NCBI GenBank assembly: GCA_034435675.1 | Contig: DAOTWP010000123.1 | Coordinates: 1 to 27,205, forward strand | Reading direction: 5' to 3' | Origin: DAOTWP01 sp034435675 | GTDB taxonomy: Bacteria > Chloroflexota > Anaerolineae > Aggregatilineales > Phototrophicaceae | DNA length: 27,205 nt | Shown here: positions 14,840-23,050 of the stretch, one piece after another | Position numbering within the stretch: the first letter of the stretch is position 1 | How the letters are laid out: every line of letters starts with the position of its first letter | Program-made: the position numbers and the translations under genes | The notes under the pieces: model-generated | What the model saw: the letters and a program-made list of their open reading frames with translations, nothing else | The model's database searches: none | What the model was told of the DNA's origin: nothing

Positions 14840-14912
14840 CCGCCCGCGTGCCTGCGGCGATAATGGGCGCGGCAGGCAAAGTGACCAACAGACGAACAGG
14901 GGCACACAGGGC

Positions 14913-16331
14913 ATGGCACAGGGATACGAGCGTGGTTTTCAAACGCTGACGCAGCAGGGGCACATTGACGCGCTGCCCGTGCGGGGCACGCTGCCGGACT
15001 GGCTGGCAGGTACGCTGGTGCGCAACGGACCGGCGCAGTTCGAGGTTGGCGGGCACAGCTACCGTCATTGGTTCGACGGGCTGGCGATGCTGCATGCTTT
15101 CACGTTTGGCGGCGGGCGTGTCGGCTACACCCACCGCTTCTTACAGTCCAACAGCTACCAGCGCGACAACGCTGAGGGCAAAATTCACTATCGCGGTTTC
15201 GCGGTTGATCCGTGCCGTTCGCTGTTCGGCAGGGTGATGTCGCTGTTTGCGCCCGCCGAAACGACCAACAATGCCGTCGTCAACGTCATGCGGCTGGCGG
15301 ATAAGTTTATCGCCATGACCGAACTGCCGATGATGCTGGAATTTGACCCGCGCACCCTGGAAACGCTGGGTGTGTTCGGTTATGACGACGGGCAGGGCGG
15401 GCAGACCGCCACTGCGCACCCGCATCTGGACGCGGAGCAGGGGCTGGGGATCAATTATCAGGTGCGCTTCGGGCGGCGCAATTTCTACGAGTTCTACACA
15501 ATGGGCGTGAACCAGCGGCGCATCATCGCCAGTATTCCGGTCAGGTCGCCGGCGTATATCCACAGCTTCGGCATGACCCAGCGCTATCTGGTGCTGGCAG
15601 AGTTCTCGCTGAAAGTGCGCAGCGCCGTGAGCCTGCTGCTTAGCGGCAAGCCATTTATCGAAAACTTCGAATGGCTGCCACAAGAAGGCGCGGCATTTTA
15701 CGTGATTGACCGGGGCAGCGGGGCGCTGGTGGCACAGGTCGAAGCCGATCCCTTCTTCGCCTTCCACCATGTCAACGCCTATGAGGACGGCGACAGTATC
15801 GTGCTGGACATCTGCGCGAATGCGGATGCCAGTATCATCCAGCACCTTTACCTGGACCGCCTGCGGGCAAATGGCGCTTTTGCCGACGACTTCGCCCGGC
15901 TGCGGCGCTACCGCATTCCGCTCAACGGCGGGCGCGCCAGCGAGGAACTGCTGTCCGATGCCCTGATTGACCTGCCGCGCATTCACTACCGCGCGCACAA
16001 CGCCCGCCCGTACCGCTACGCTTACGGCGCGGGGATGCGCCAGGACAAGCCCGATTTCCTGAATCAACTGGTCAAGGTGGATGTGCAGCAGGGCACGACG
16101 CAGGTCTGGCACGAGGACGGCTGCTACCCCGGCGAGCCGGTGTTTGTGCCCGCGCCGGACGCCCGCGCCGAGGATGACGGGCTGCTGCTCTCGGTGGTGC
16201 TGGACAGCGGCAGCGGCACATCGTTCCTGCTGGTGCAGGATGCCGCCAGCTTTGCGGAGATCGCCCGCGCCAGCGTGCCGCATCACATCCCGTTTGGCTT
16301 TCATGGGCAGTTCTTCGGCGGGTTAAGCTAA
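14913..16331 (+). CDS. Carotenoid cleavage oxygenase (RPE65/ACO family)
   Basis: The 472-residue product matches the carotenoid oxygenase family, which splits conjugated double bases of carotenoids, apocarotenoids or stilbenes with a non-heme iron held by four histidines on a seven-bladed beta-propeller. All four are seen: H169 in TAHPH, H217 in YIHSFGMT, H285 in FAFHHVNAYED and H464 in GFHGQFF near the C-terminus. The start shows PVRGTLPDWLAGTLVRNGPAQFEVG and the HWFDGLAMLHAF box. Length is normal for the family. The frame is open back to 14766 through tandem repeats, but CAGGGG (14897-14902) and homology to family starts support ATG 14913. Substrate and product (for example retinal) are not readable from sequence. 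Confidence 0.94.
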   Translation: MAQGYERGFQTLTQQGHIDALPVRGTLPDWLAGTLVRNGPAQFEVGGHSYRHWFDGLAMLHAFTFGGGRVGYTHRFLQSNSYQRDNAEGKIHYRGFAVDPCRSLFGRVMSLFAPAETTNNAVVNVMRLADKFIAMTELPMMLEFDPRTLETLGVFGYDDGQGGQTATAHPHLDAEQGLGINYQVRFGRRNFYEFYTMGVNQRRIIASIPVRSPAYIHSFGMTQRYLVLAEFSLKVRSAVSLLLSGKPFIENFEWLPQEGAAFYVIDRGSGALVAQVEADPFFAFHHVNAYEDGDSIVLDICANADASIIQHLYLDRLRANGAFADDFARLRRYRIPLNGGRASEELLSDALIDLPRIHYRAHNARPYRYAYGAGMRQDKPDFLNQLVKVDVQQGTTQVWHEDGCYPGEPVFVPAPDARAEDDGLLLSVVLDSGSGTSFLLVQDAASFAEIARASVPHHIPFGFHGQFFGGLS

Positions 16332-16460
16332 GTCACCAATCGAATTAATCTACCAAACCGCTTCACGTGGCTGCCCCAGAGTGCGCCTGTGCAGTTCCAG
16401 CGTTAGGTGGGCGAATTTCGCACTTTAGCTTAGCGGCGCGTGGCAAATCCCTAACGCACA

Positions 16461-16494
16461 GGGGCGGCGTACCCTGTAACCGATACGTCGCCCC
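16461..16494. terminator. Hairpin between convergent genes
   Basis: GGGGCGGCGTA (16461-16471) pairs with TACGTCGCCCC (16484-16494) with one G-U pair and a 12-base loop. It lies between the convergent carotenoid oxygenase and coiled-coil membrane protein genes and could stop transcription from the plus side. No T-run is present. Confidence 0.5.
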
Positions 16495-16505
16495 CGCCTT
16501 TGTGC

Positions 16506-16550
16506 AGCGATACTGCCCTGAAGCGATACTGCCCTGAAGCGATACTGCCC
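16506..16550. repeat. 16-bp tandem repeat, 2.8 copies
   Basis: AGCGATACTGCCCTGA occurs at 16506-16521 and 16522-16537 and partly at 16538-16550, all copies identical. Perfect identity suggests recent expansion. It lies ten bases beyond the 3' end of the minus-strand gene. Confidence 0.9.
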
Positions 16551-16558
16551 GCCCCTGC

Positions 16559-17374
16559 TTACTGCAAACGCAGACTCTGCGCCTGCACTTCGTCCATCGC
16601 CTCGATGGTGTCTTGCAGCCCGCTGATCTCGTCCTGAATTTCCAGCCGCAGCCGCTGCGCGCGGGAGCTGTCAATCTCTTTCGTGCCCAGCAGCGAAATC
16701 TGCGCGTAAACTGTGCCCAGCGAAGACAGCGTGCTTTCCAGTTGAATCTCCGCGCGTTTGATCGCGTTCACATTCGCTTCCAGGTTCGCCACCTGCTTTT
16801 CCAGCAGCATAATCTGGTTTTCCAGTTCGCGGCGCACTTCCGGCGAGTCCTCGCGTTCATGGCGGATTTTCGCCTTCTCCAACTGCTGCGGCACCAGCTT
16901 GCGGTCGCGTTCAACCAGTTCGTTGCTCTCGAATGAATCAATATGTAGTGCCAGCGAATACATCTGCCGGATCCAGTCGTCAATGTCGCTGACCGTCTGC
17001 CGTAAATGTACGCGCATCGCGCCCTGATGCCGCCCGGTCAATTCGAGCATGTTGCGGCGGTACTGCATGGCGTCCAGCACACGCTGGCGCGAGGTGACAT
17101 TGCGAATGCTGCGCGGGTCATACTTGTTCTCGAACTCGCGGTTGACCGCCGCCTGTGCTGCGTTGGGGTCGGTCAGGGTGCTGATAATCAGCGCCGCTTC
17201 GGTGATGCCGCCCAGAATCAGCCACATCCACGGCTGCCAGAAGGCAATCTGCCCGCTGATGTCCACAAAAAAGAACAGAATCAGCGTAATCAGCAGCGTG
17301 ACCAGCGTTTCCCAGCGCAGAAAGGCATTCCTGAGGATCGCGCCCAGCGCGCGTTGGCGTACTTCATCGGACAT
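16559..17374 (-). CDS. Membrane protein with C-terminal coiled coil, unknown function
   Basis: The 271-residue product has two adjacent transmembrane segments (about residues 21-38, LVTLLITLILFFFV, and 46-66, PWMWLILGGITEAALI). A long charged helical region follows, in which residues about 150-270 have the heptad character of a coiled coil (EKAKIRHERED, LENQIMLLEKQVANLEANV). I do not recognise a named family. The layout suggests an inner-membrane protein with a cytoplasmic coiled-coil arm that may form oligomers. GGAG eight bases before ATG 17374 is a good ribosome binding site. It lies downstream of dnaA on the same strand, but 316 bp of repeat-bearing DNA separates them, so co-transcription is doubtful. 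Confidence 0.8.
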   Translation of the reverse strand: MSDEVRQRALGAILRNAFLRWETLVTLLITLILFFFVDISGQIAFWQPWMWLILGGITEAALIISTLTDPNAAQAAVNREFENKYDPRSIRNVTSRQRVLDAMQYRRNMLELTGRHQGAMRVHLRQTVSDIDDWIRQMYSLALHIDSFESNELVERDRKLVPQQLEKAKIRHEREDSPEVRRELENQIMLLEKQVANLEANVNAIKRAEIQLESTLSSLGTVYAQISLLGTKEIDSSRAQRLRLEIQDEISGLQDTIEAMDEVQAQSLRLQ

Positions 17375-17500
17375 GGCACATCTCCGTGTTGGTGTCTTTC
17401 CGGTATACGCCTATTGTAATGCGCAGGTTGCGGTTTTGCCCACTGCAAGCTGCCAGGGGGTGCATGCGCAGATGGGGAGCAGCGCCGCCCGGCATTCAAG

Positions 17501-17572
17501 ACCACCCAGGCACGGAAACCACAGAGGGATAGATGCAAACTTTTCCGTGCCCTCTGTGTCCTGGTGGTGCAT
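17501..17572. repeat. Nested inverted-repeat element
   Basis: Three inverted pairs are interleaved here: CACGGAAA (17511-17518) with TTTCCGTG (17542-17549), CACAGAGGG (17520-17528) with CCCTCTGTG (17550-17558), and an outer CCACC-CAGG with CCTGG-TGG (near 17503 and 17560). Because the pairs overlap, the RNA could switch between alternative hairpins. It is probably a dispersed intergenic repeat. The rest of the 17375-17690 gap shows no gene. Confidence 0.6.
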
Positions 17573-17690
17573 TGCCCTGGCGTTCTGCGCGTCTTTGCGG
17601 TTCGCTGTGCTGGCACTGTGGGCATTTGCCCCGAAATCCGAATGCACCCGTTGATAGTAGGTAGTCTGGCAGCGTATACGCTGGCGCGGG

Positions 17691-19121
17691 CTAACAATCA
17701 CCCCGCAGGCTGTCATAGATCATGCGGATCGTGCGTTCCAGCGCGGGGTCCACATCCATGTCTTCGCCAATTTTGTTGCAGCCGTGCAGCACAGTGGTGT
17801 GGCTGCGCCCGCCAAAAAGCTCGCCAATCTGTGGCAGGCTGGCGCTGGTCAGTTCGCGGCAGAGCCACATTGCCACCTGCCGCGCCTCATTGATCCGCTG
17901 GCGGCGGTCTTTGCCGGTCAGGTCATGCGGTTGCAAGCCAAAGTGCGCCGCCACTGCCGCGACCACCTGTTCCGGATGGCAGCTTTCCGCGGGGGTCTGC
18001 TGCAGGTAATGCTGGCGCGGGCGTTCATAGCGTTCGAGCAGATCCTCGGTGGACTGCATCGTCACGCTGCTGCCCGCATAGTGTGCCTTGGCGACCACCT
18101 GATTAAACGCGCCTTCCAGTTCACGCAGATTGTTCGGCGCGCGTTCCGCAATCACTTGCAGAATTTGCAGCGGCAGCGTGATGCCGCGTTCGCTTGCCCA
18201 CAAGCGCAGAATGGCGATGCGCGTTTCCAGATCGCAGGGCTGCATGTCCATCAGCAGCCCGCCGGTGAAGCGGCTGCGCAGCCGGTCTTCCAGCAGCGTC
18301 AGTTCGCCGGGGTGGCGGTCCGATGCCAGAATGATCTGCTTATTATAGGTATACAGCGCGTTGAAGGTGTGGAAGAACTCTTCCTGCGTGCTTTCCTTGC
18401 CGCTGATGAACTGGATGTCGTCCACCAGCAGCACATCCACGCGGCGGTAGCGCTCGCGGAACATCGCTGTCGTCTTCTGGCGGATAGAGTCAATCAGATC
18501 ATTCACGAACGCCTCGGACGGCACGTAGATCACATTCAGCCCGCGCGCGGCACAGGCATGCGCCACCGCATGCAGCAGATGCGTTTTGCCCAACCCTACC
18601 CCGCCATAAATCACCAGCGGGTTATAGCTGCTGCCGGGGTAGTCGGCAACGGCACGCGCTGCCTCGTAAACCGCGCGGTTGCCATTGCTGACCACAAAGC
18701 GCTCGAAAGTGAACCGCGGGTTAAGCACACTCTGTGGCAGCGCCGGGCGTTCGGGGCGCAGCACACGGCGGTGCAGCGGTTCGCTGCTGTCTTCCGCTGA
18801 CTGTTCAAGCTCGCGGAACAGCGGCAGATCGGCAGGATCAATCGCACGGCGGCGGCGCACAGGTTCCTGCGGCTCGGGCTTGTGAATTGAGAATTGCAGC
18901 TCGATCTCCAGCCCAAAAACATCGCTCAGCACCCGGCGCACCTGGCGGTACAGCCGGTATTCGAGCATGTCGCGAGCATAGCTGTTTGCTGCGCCAATCG
19001 AAAAGACACCGCCAGCATAGCCCAGGTATGTAGTTTCGCGCAGCCACGTTTCAAACGTCGCGCGATCCAGTTGTAGTTGTAGTTGATGATAGGCGGCTAG
19101 CCAGGCGTCCTGTGGTTCCAT
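17691..19121 (-). CDS. dnaA: Chromosomal replication initiator DnaA
   Basis: The 476-residue protein binds DnaA boxes and opens the chromosomal origin using ATP. Domain I (about 1-85) has WLAAYHQLQLQLDRATFETWLR. A variable linker follows, then the AAA+ domain from about residue 140 (NPRFTFERFVVSNGNR). Walker A is GGVGLGKT (173-180, K179) and Walker B is VLLVDDIQF with D234/D235; FHTFNALY and the sensor regions follow. Domain IV ends with the DNA-binding signature GGRSHTTVLHGCNKI. Residue 440 is Ser where most DnaA have Asp (GRDHTT). The frame is open to 19190, but ATG 19121 (MEPQDAW) gives the usual domain I start. Unlike many bacteria, dnaN does not follow. The 1.2-kb gap upstream is a candidate origin. 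Confidence 0.97.
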   Translation of the reverse strand: MEPQDAWLAAYHQLQLQLDRATFETWLRETTYLGYAGGVFSIGAANSYARDMLEYRLYRQVRRVLSDVFGLEIELQFSIHKPEPQEPVRRRRAIDPADLPLFRELEQSAEDSSEPLHRRVLRPERPALPQSVLNPRFTFERFVVSNGNRAVYEAARAVADYPGSSYNPLVIYGGVGLGKTHLLHAVAHACAARGLNVIYVPSEAFVNDLIDSIRQKTTAMFRERYRRVDVLLVDDIQFISGKESTQEEFFHTFNALYTYNKQIILASDRHPGELTLLEDRLRSRFTGGLLMDMQPCDLETRIAILRLWASERGITLPLQILQVIAERAPNNLRELEGAFNQVVAKAHYAGSSVTMQSTEDLLERYERPRQHYLQQTPAESCHPEQVVAAVAAHFGLQPHDLTGKDRRQRINEARQVAMWLCRELTSASLPQIGELFGGRSHTTVLHGCNKIGEDMDVDPALERTIRMIYDSLRGDC

Positions 19122-20318
19122 TCTGAGTGTCCAGACTTTTCGATGACAAGCGATGGGCTGTCCTACCCCTGGCGAGTTGCAGCGCTTCAACTACCGCCGG
19201 CAAAATGCAAGCAGTAAGTACACGCAGCTCACTCTCGGAGCAGCCCCCGGTCAAACTATTCGGATGTACAGTTTTTTCAGTTTTGTTCGTTGCGTAACCC
19301 ACAGGGGTGTATGCAGGTTACTACCCTGGGAATTGGGTTCTGGTGGTTGTTGCGCACCAGAGCTACAGCATATGTGTTTTTGTTCATGTATAGGTATAGC
19401 ATACACCATGATTCCTAATGCATCAACTGAAATAGGGCAAAAAGTCCGAAATTTTAAGGTTGGGATATTTTCCCCGAAAATCTTTAAGATTCATCGATAA
19501 GCTAAGATTCTGATCATGCAAGAGTCCGTTGGGCATAAAGCATCAGAAACCATCAATTTTGAACCTGAAAAGCGCATAACTACTTGTAAGGCATTATAAA
19601 CATATATACTTTACATAACTTAATCTGGGAAAATCGAATTCTTTAACGTTGGGATAAGTTTTACACCGCCTGCATGGGTCACGGGAGGCAGCAAAAAGAT
19701 TTTGGGATAACTGCGACAATCCCGTGTAAAACGGTTTGAAGGGGTGCGCGCCGGCGCGGCATGCGATGAGCAATTGCAGCATTTGTCAATCCCCCATTCT
19801 GATGATTGTCGTTTAGCGTTGCAGGCTTCACGCTAAGATCAACCGTGCGAAGCAGCGCGGCAGGGCACTCGGCTGACAGCGGGGCAGTGCGCGGCGGGTT
19901 ATCTCCGGGGATAGGCAGCGCCGATCAGGCGTCTCATCAAACACTTATCTCACGTTACAGTAACGTTTTTACAACCTGCGCGGTTATACAACCAGAGGGG
20001 AAAACTACTTTATAGTTGTCCCTCATGAGCAGGCAGCGGCAGCCAAAAGTGGGCACTAGTGTCCGAAAAACACCCTGATAACCTTTTATGACCTTACGGG
20101 ATAGCCGGGTGGGTATAGCCAAATAGGTCAAGTGGCGCTTGTTCACGAAGGTTGCAAGCTGTTACAATAGTCGTTATCGCTTAATGCGCATGGCAATTGC
20201 TCTGAAGTTACAGCCATTACGGCAGGTGCGCAGCTCAGCGTTTGCCGGGGGTGCTGCATAACAGCCGGCTCTACACTGGCGTTTGTATCGAGGTGCAACG
20301 AGGCTAAAGGGATACTCC
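19122..20318. other. Candidate replication origin (oriC) region upstream of dnaA
   Basis: This is the longest gene-free stretch in the window and is visibly AT-richer than its surroundings, especially 19430-19650 (for example ATATATACTTTACATAACTT near 19603). It contains two inverted sites one base from the DnaA-box consensus TTWTNCACA: TTTTACACC at 19659-19667 on the plus strand and TTTTACACG at 19723-19731 on the minus strand. TTGGGATA is repeated at 19460, 19649 and 19702. Perfect TTATCCACA boxes are not seen. Its place directly upstream of dnaA fits a bacterial oriC. The minus-strand dnaA promoter should also lie here, and the region may be mainly regulatory. Confidence 0.45.
20139..20168 (+). 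promoter_or_regulatory. Possible sigma70-type promoter for the SpoVS-like gene
   Basis: TACAAT (20163-20168) is a good -10 element. TTGTTC 18 bp upstream (20139-20144) is a weak -35. It would give a leader of about 145 bases before ATG 20319. Confidence 0.4.
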
Positions 20319-20645
20319 ATGACAACCGACCAACCTTTTGAACGTGGTCTGCCAAGACGCCCAGAAGAAGGCACACTGCCGGATGTGATTAAGGTTTCTG
20401 CCAAATCGCGTTCGACTGCCGTCGCAGGGGCGATTGCCGGGGTCATCCGCGAACATCGCTATGCCGAAGTGCAGGCGATTGGCGCGGGGGCAGTCAATCA
20501 GGCGGTTAAGGCACTCGCAATTGCGCGGGGCTATTTGAACCGGGACGAGATCGACATCGTGTTTACGCCGTACTTCACCGAAGTCGATATTGACGGCCAG
20601 GAACGCACTGCGGTGCGCTTTGCTGTCGAAATCCGGCAAGCATAA
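20319..20645 (+). CDS. SpoVS-family protein
   Basis: The 108-residue product has an acidic, Pro-rich N-terminus of about 25 residues, then a SpoVS domain: DVIKVSAKSRSTAVAGAIAG, AEVQAIGAGAVNQAVKALAIARGYL and DIVFTPYFTEVDIDGQERTAVRF. SpoVS is an Alba-like small protein first named for Bacillus sporulation, but it is widespread in non-sporulating bacteria including Chloroflexota and Thermus; it probably binds nucleic acid. TAAAGGGA before ATG 20319 supports this start over an upstream ATG at 20283. It sits between the candidate origin and holB, so a role near replication or nucleoid organisation is possible, but this is inference from position. Confidence 0.93.
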   Translation: MTTDQPFERGLPRRPEEGTLPDVIKVSAKSRSTAVAGAIAGVIREHRYAEVQAIGAGAVNQAVKALAIARGYLNRDEIDIVFTPYFTEVDIDGQERTAVRFAVEIRQA

Positions 20646-20660
20646 GTCAAGCCGTCCCGC

Positions 20661-21683
20661 TTAACCCGGAATGCCAGGGTAATCGAGGAACAGCACTTCC
20701 AGCGCAAGGCGCAGGTTAACGTTGACGCCGAAATGCAGATAGTTCAGCATTTGCTGCGTGGCGGTCAATGCAGTTAGTGCTGCCTCAGCAGATACATCGT
20801 AGACACGCTGTTCCAAACTGACACTGCGATCTGCATTGCACGGAACAACATCACTGCGCGCCGCCAGCAGCAGCACATCGCGCCAGTAACTCTGCCACAG
20901 TTCCAGCAGGGCGCCCAACGCGAGCCGGTCTTTGCTGAGTTCTGCTGCCGTCTCGAAACGCCCGGCACGTCCCTGCCGCAAAAGTGTTTCCAGTAAATCG
21001 AGCGCATGTTCACGCTGGCTGAGCATATCCGGATTTTGTGCTGCCAGCACTGCCCAGCCTGCTCGCCCGCCACTGAGCCGCGCGAGCAGGCTGGCTTGTT
21101 GTTCGTCAGCGCCATAACGGGCAAGCAGCAGCGCGCGCAGTGCCGCCACAGGCACAGGACGCAGGCGCAGCGTCTGGCAGCGGCTGGTGATAGTGGGCAG
21201 GACGTTTTCGCCCGACCCCGCCAGCAGGATCAGCACGGCAGTGGGCGGGGGTTCTTCCAGTGTTTTCAGCAGCGCGTCCTGCGCACGCGGGGCTGCGCGG
21301 TCAAAGTCATGCAAAATCGCTACGCGGTAGCGCGCTTCATAAGGGCGCAGGGCAAGTTTGCTGCTGACGCCCCGGATTTCCTCAATTTTTAAGGCGCCGG
21401 TACTGCTGTCCGTCTGGGAATAGATCACATCGGGGTGGTTGCCGCTGAGCAGCAGGCGGCAGGAGCGACACTGCCAGCAGGGGCGCTGTGCCGGGGTTTC
21501 GGCAGTGCAGTTGAGCGCCGCTGCGAAGCTGTGCGCCAGCGTGCTTTTGCCTACCGACGACGTGCCGGTAAACAAATAGGCATGGCGCACGCGCTGGTGC
21601 AGCAGTCCCTTTTGCAGGAATTCAACTGCCCAGTCGTGACCGGCAACACGCCAATCTGCGCTTGCAAGCGACGGAGTTTCCAT
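20661..21683 (-). CDS. holB: DNA polymerase III subunit delta'
   Basis: The 340-residue protein is the delta' clamp-loader subunit, which with delta and tau/gamma loads the sliding clamp on DNA. It has an AAA+ fold with FTGTSSVGKSTLAHSFA (K46 in the P-loop), a zinc-binding stretch CWQCRSCRLLLSGNHPDV, IEEIRGVSSKLALRPYEARYRVAI, LLKTLEEPP and the SRC motif in TITSRCQTLRLRP. The P-loop looks intact, unlike that of E. coli delta'. The C-terminal collar domain is present. TATAAT lies only eight bases before ATG, with no room for a ribosome binding site, so the mRNA may be leaderless. The gene is convergent with the SpoVS-like gene; their stops are 15 bp apart. Confidence 0.95.
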   Translation of the reverse strand: METPSLASADWRVAGHDWAVEFLQKGLLHQRVRHAYLFTGTSSVGKSTLAHSFAAALNCTAETPAQRPCWQCRSCRLLLSGNHPDVIYSQTDSSTGALKIEEIRGVSSKLALRPYEARYRVAILHDFDRAAPRAQDALLKTLEEPPPTAVLILLAGSGENVLPTITSRCQTLRLRPVPVAALRALLLARYGADEQQASLLARLSGGRAGWAVLAAQNPDMLSQREHALDLLETLLRQGRAGRFETAAELSKDRLALGALLELWQSYWRDVLLLAARSDVVPCNADRSVSLEQRVYDVSAEAALTALTATQQMLNYLHFGVNVNLRLALEVLFLDYPGIPG

Positions 21684-21691
21684 AGCAGGCG

Positions 21692-21720
21692 ATTATAGCC
21701 GTTGGGCACTGGTTTGACCA
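21692..21720 (-). promoter_or_regulatory. Promoter for holB, predicted leaderless mRNA
   Basis: On the minus strand, a perfect TATAAT (21692-21697) is preceded 17 bp upstream by TGGTCA (21715-21720), four of six matches to the -35 consensus. Initiation six or seven bases past the -10 would fall on or next to ATG 21683. Confidence 0.55.
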
Positions 21721-21779
21721 GCCGCTGCCGGGTCGGCTGTGGGCAGCGCCACCGTGCGGCGCGGCACCCTGCACCGGGG

Positions 21780-22583
21780 CTATCCGCCGAAATTGTGCTC
21801 CAGCCACTCAATGGCAAACGCCGTCAGATGGGCGGCATCGAACAGGAATGACTCTGCATTCCCCACAATCCCCGGCTTTACTCGCACTTTGGCAAGATAC
21901 GCCTGCGCGATTTGTTCAAAACTGTAGTCGTCATGCGTATCGCCCGTCTCGAAATCCTCAATATCCACCCAGACTTTTACCCCCTCGCGCAGGATCGGGC
22001 ACTGGTAATGCACCACCTGCTTGTGGCGCAGCCGGGCGCGGTATTCGGCATAGTGCAGCAGGGTGATGTTATCCAGCGGCGAGCCGAGCAGCAGCACTTT
22101 GCCACCCGCCAGAACCAGCTTTTCCAGCGGCGAGCCTGCGCCATAGCCATAATTCAGCGGGTGATCCTGCGTTAGCCACACTGCCTGCGCGCCGTTGGCA
22201 ATCATGGAGGCTTCCGGGTTGAGGCTGCGCTGCGTGCCGGGCAGCGTGCGCAGGAATTCCGCGAGGATGCTGTTTTCGCGCACGGCTCGCGCCATCGCCG
22301 GGTCAAATGGCGGGTGCTGGTCATGATAAAGCTGGCGCGCACTGGCGGGCAGTTCGTCCAGAAAATCAGGGATGTCCTGCCAGCCAGCATACATCATCAG
22401 TGTGCCACCGGGGGCAAGCGCGTCCAGCAGCGCCAATAAGATCACATCCGGTCCGCCCATCACCGCGCCGACTGAATGGACGGAGGCGTGCAGCATGACG
22501 GTCTGCCCCGCTCTAACGCCCAGCGCCTCAAAGTCGGACTTCAACCGTGCGCTGGTAAATGGCAGTTTAGGTACTCTGGTCAT
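21780..22583 (-). CDS. AAC(3)-family N-acetyltransferase (YokD-like)
   Basis: The 267-residue protein belongs to the AAC(3)/YokD family, which transfers acetyl from acetyl-CoA to the 3-amino group of aminoglycosides in its resistance members. Family motifs are clear: LKSDFEALGVRAGQTVMLHASVHSVGAVMGGPDVI near the N-terminus, GTLMMYAGW, LNPEASMIANGAQA, DHPLNYGYGAGSPLEKL and GKVLLLGSPLDNITLLHYAE. AAGGAGAAA at the right distance fixes ATG 22583, although the frame is open to 22706. The gene is not next to other resistance genes or an integron. It may be a chromosomal housekeeping homologue, so aminoglycoside resistance should not be assumed. Confidence 0.92.
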   Translation of the reverse strand: MTRVPKLPFTSARLKSDFEALGVRAGQTVMLHASVHSVGAVMGGPDVILLALLDALAPGGTLMMYAGWQDIPDFLDELPASARQLYHDQHPPFDPAMARAVRENSILAEFLRTLPGTQRSLNPEASMIANGAQAVWLTQDHPLNYGYGAGSPLEKLVLAGGKVLLLGSPLDNITLLHYAEYRARLRHKQVVHYQCPILREGVKVWVDIEDFETGDTHDDYSFEQIAQAYLAKVRVKPGIVGNAESFLFDAAHLTAFAIEWLEHNFGG

Positions 22584-22742
22584 CGGGCTTTCTCCTTGTT
22601 GCAGGCAGCAGAACGCTGCGCTGCCCAAGTAAAACACACCGCTGCTGCGCTGCCAACATAGAGATTTCGTAACTACGCAGCCCTGTTTTGAGCGTGAAGC
22701 CCGCATCCCCTAAGGCGAATAGGGGGCAGGGTGGTTGTTTAA

Positions 22743-22779
22743 GTCCCTCTCCTTGGGGAGAAGGATTTAGGGTGAGGGC
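22743..22779. repeat. Palindromic dispersed-repeat copy
   Basis: TCTCC and GGAGA flank a short TTGG spacer, and the stretch ends in GGGTGAGGGC, the same ten bases that end the repeat at 11-80. The surrounding gap 22584-22870 shows no gene. Confidence 0.4.
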
Positions 22780-23050
22780 AATTTAGCATAAAGTTGAATG
22801 GCTGAGCGGGTACGAAATTTTGTGAAACCTTTATACTCCGTAAGAAAGGTCTCGTTGTTAAATATTATGGAGAAGGGCGTAAGACCCAGGTGCTTTAGCC
22901 CTGGGATATAAGCCCTTGACTGGTTTTAACCGCTTCAGATGCTTGTTTCTTTCCGAACAAGTTCGGCACCATACACATGACACACTGAGTGTATACACAC
23001 CACAAGTGGTATTTGGTCGGTAACACTTACATTGAGAACCAGAAGAACGT

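Noticed and set aside
17784..18800. 338-codon plus-strand frame over dnaA
   Set aside because: It is antisense to dnaA, which has intact AAA+ and DNA-binding motifs.
21780..22583. AAC(3) gene as an acquired resistance determinant
   Set aside because: No integron, transposon or other resistance gene is adjacent, and base composition looks like the neighbours. A chromosomal family member is more likely.
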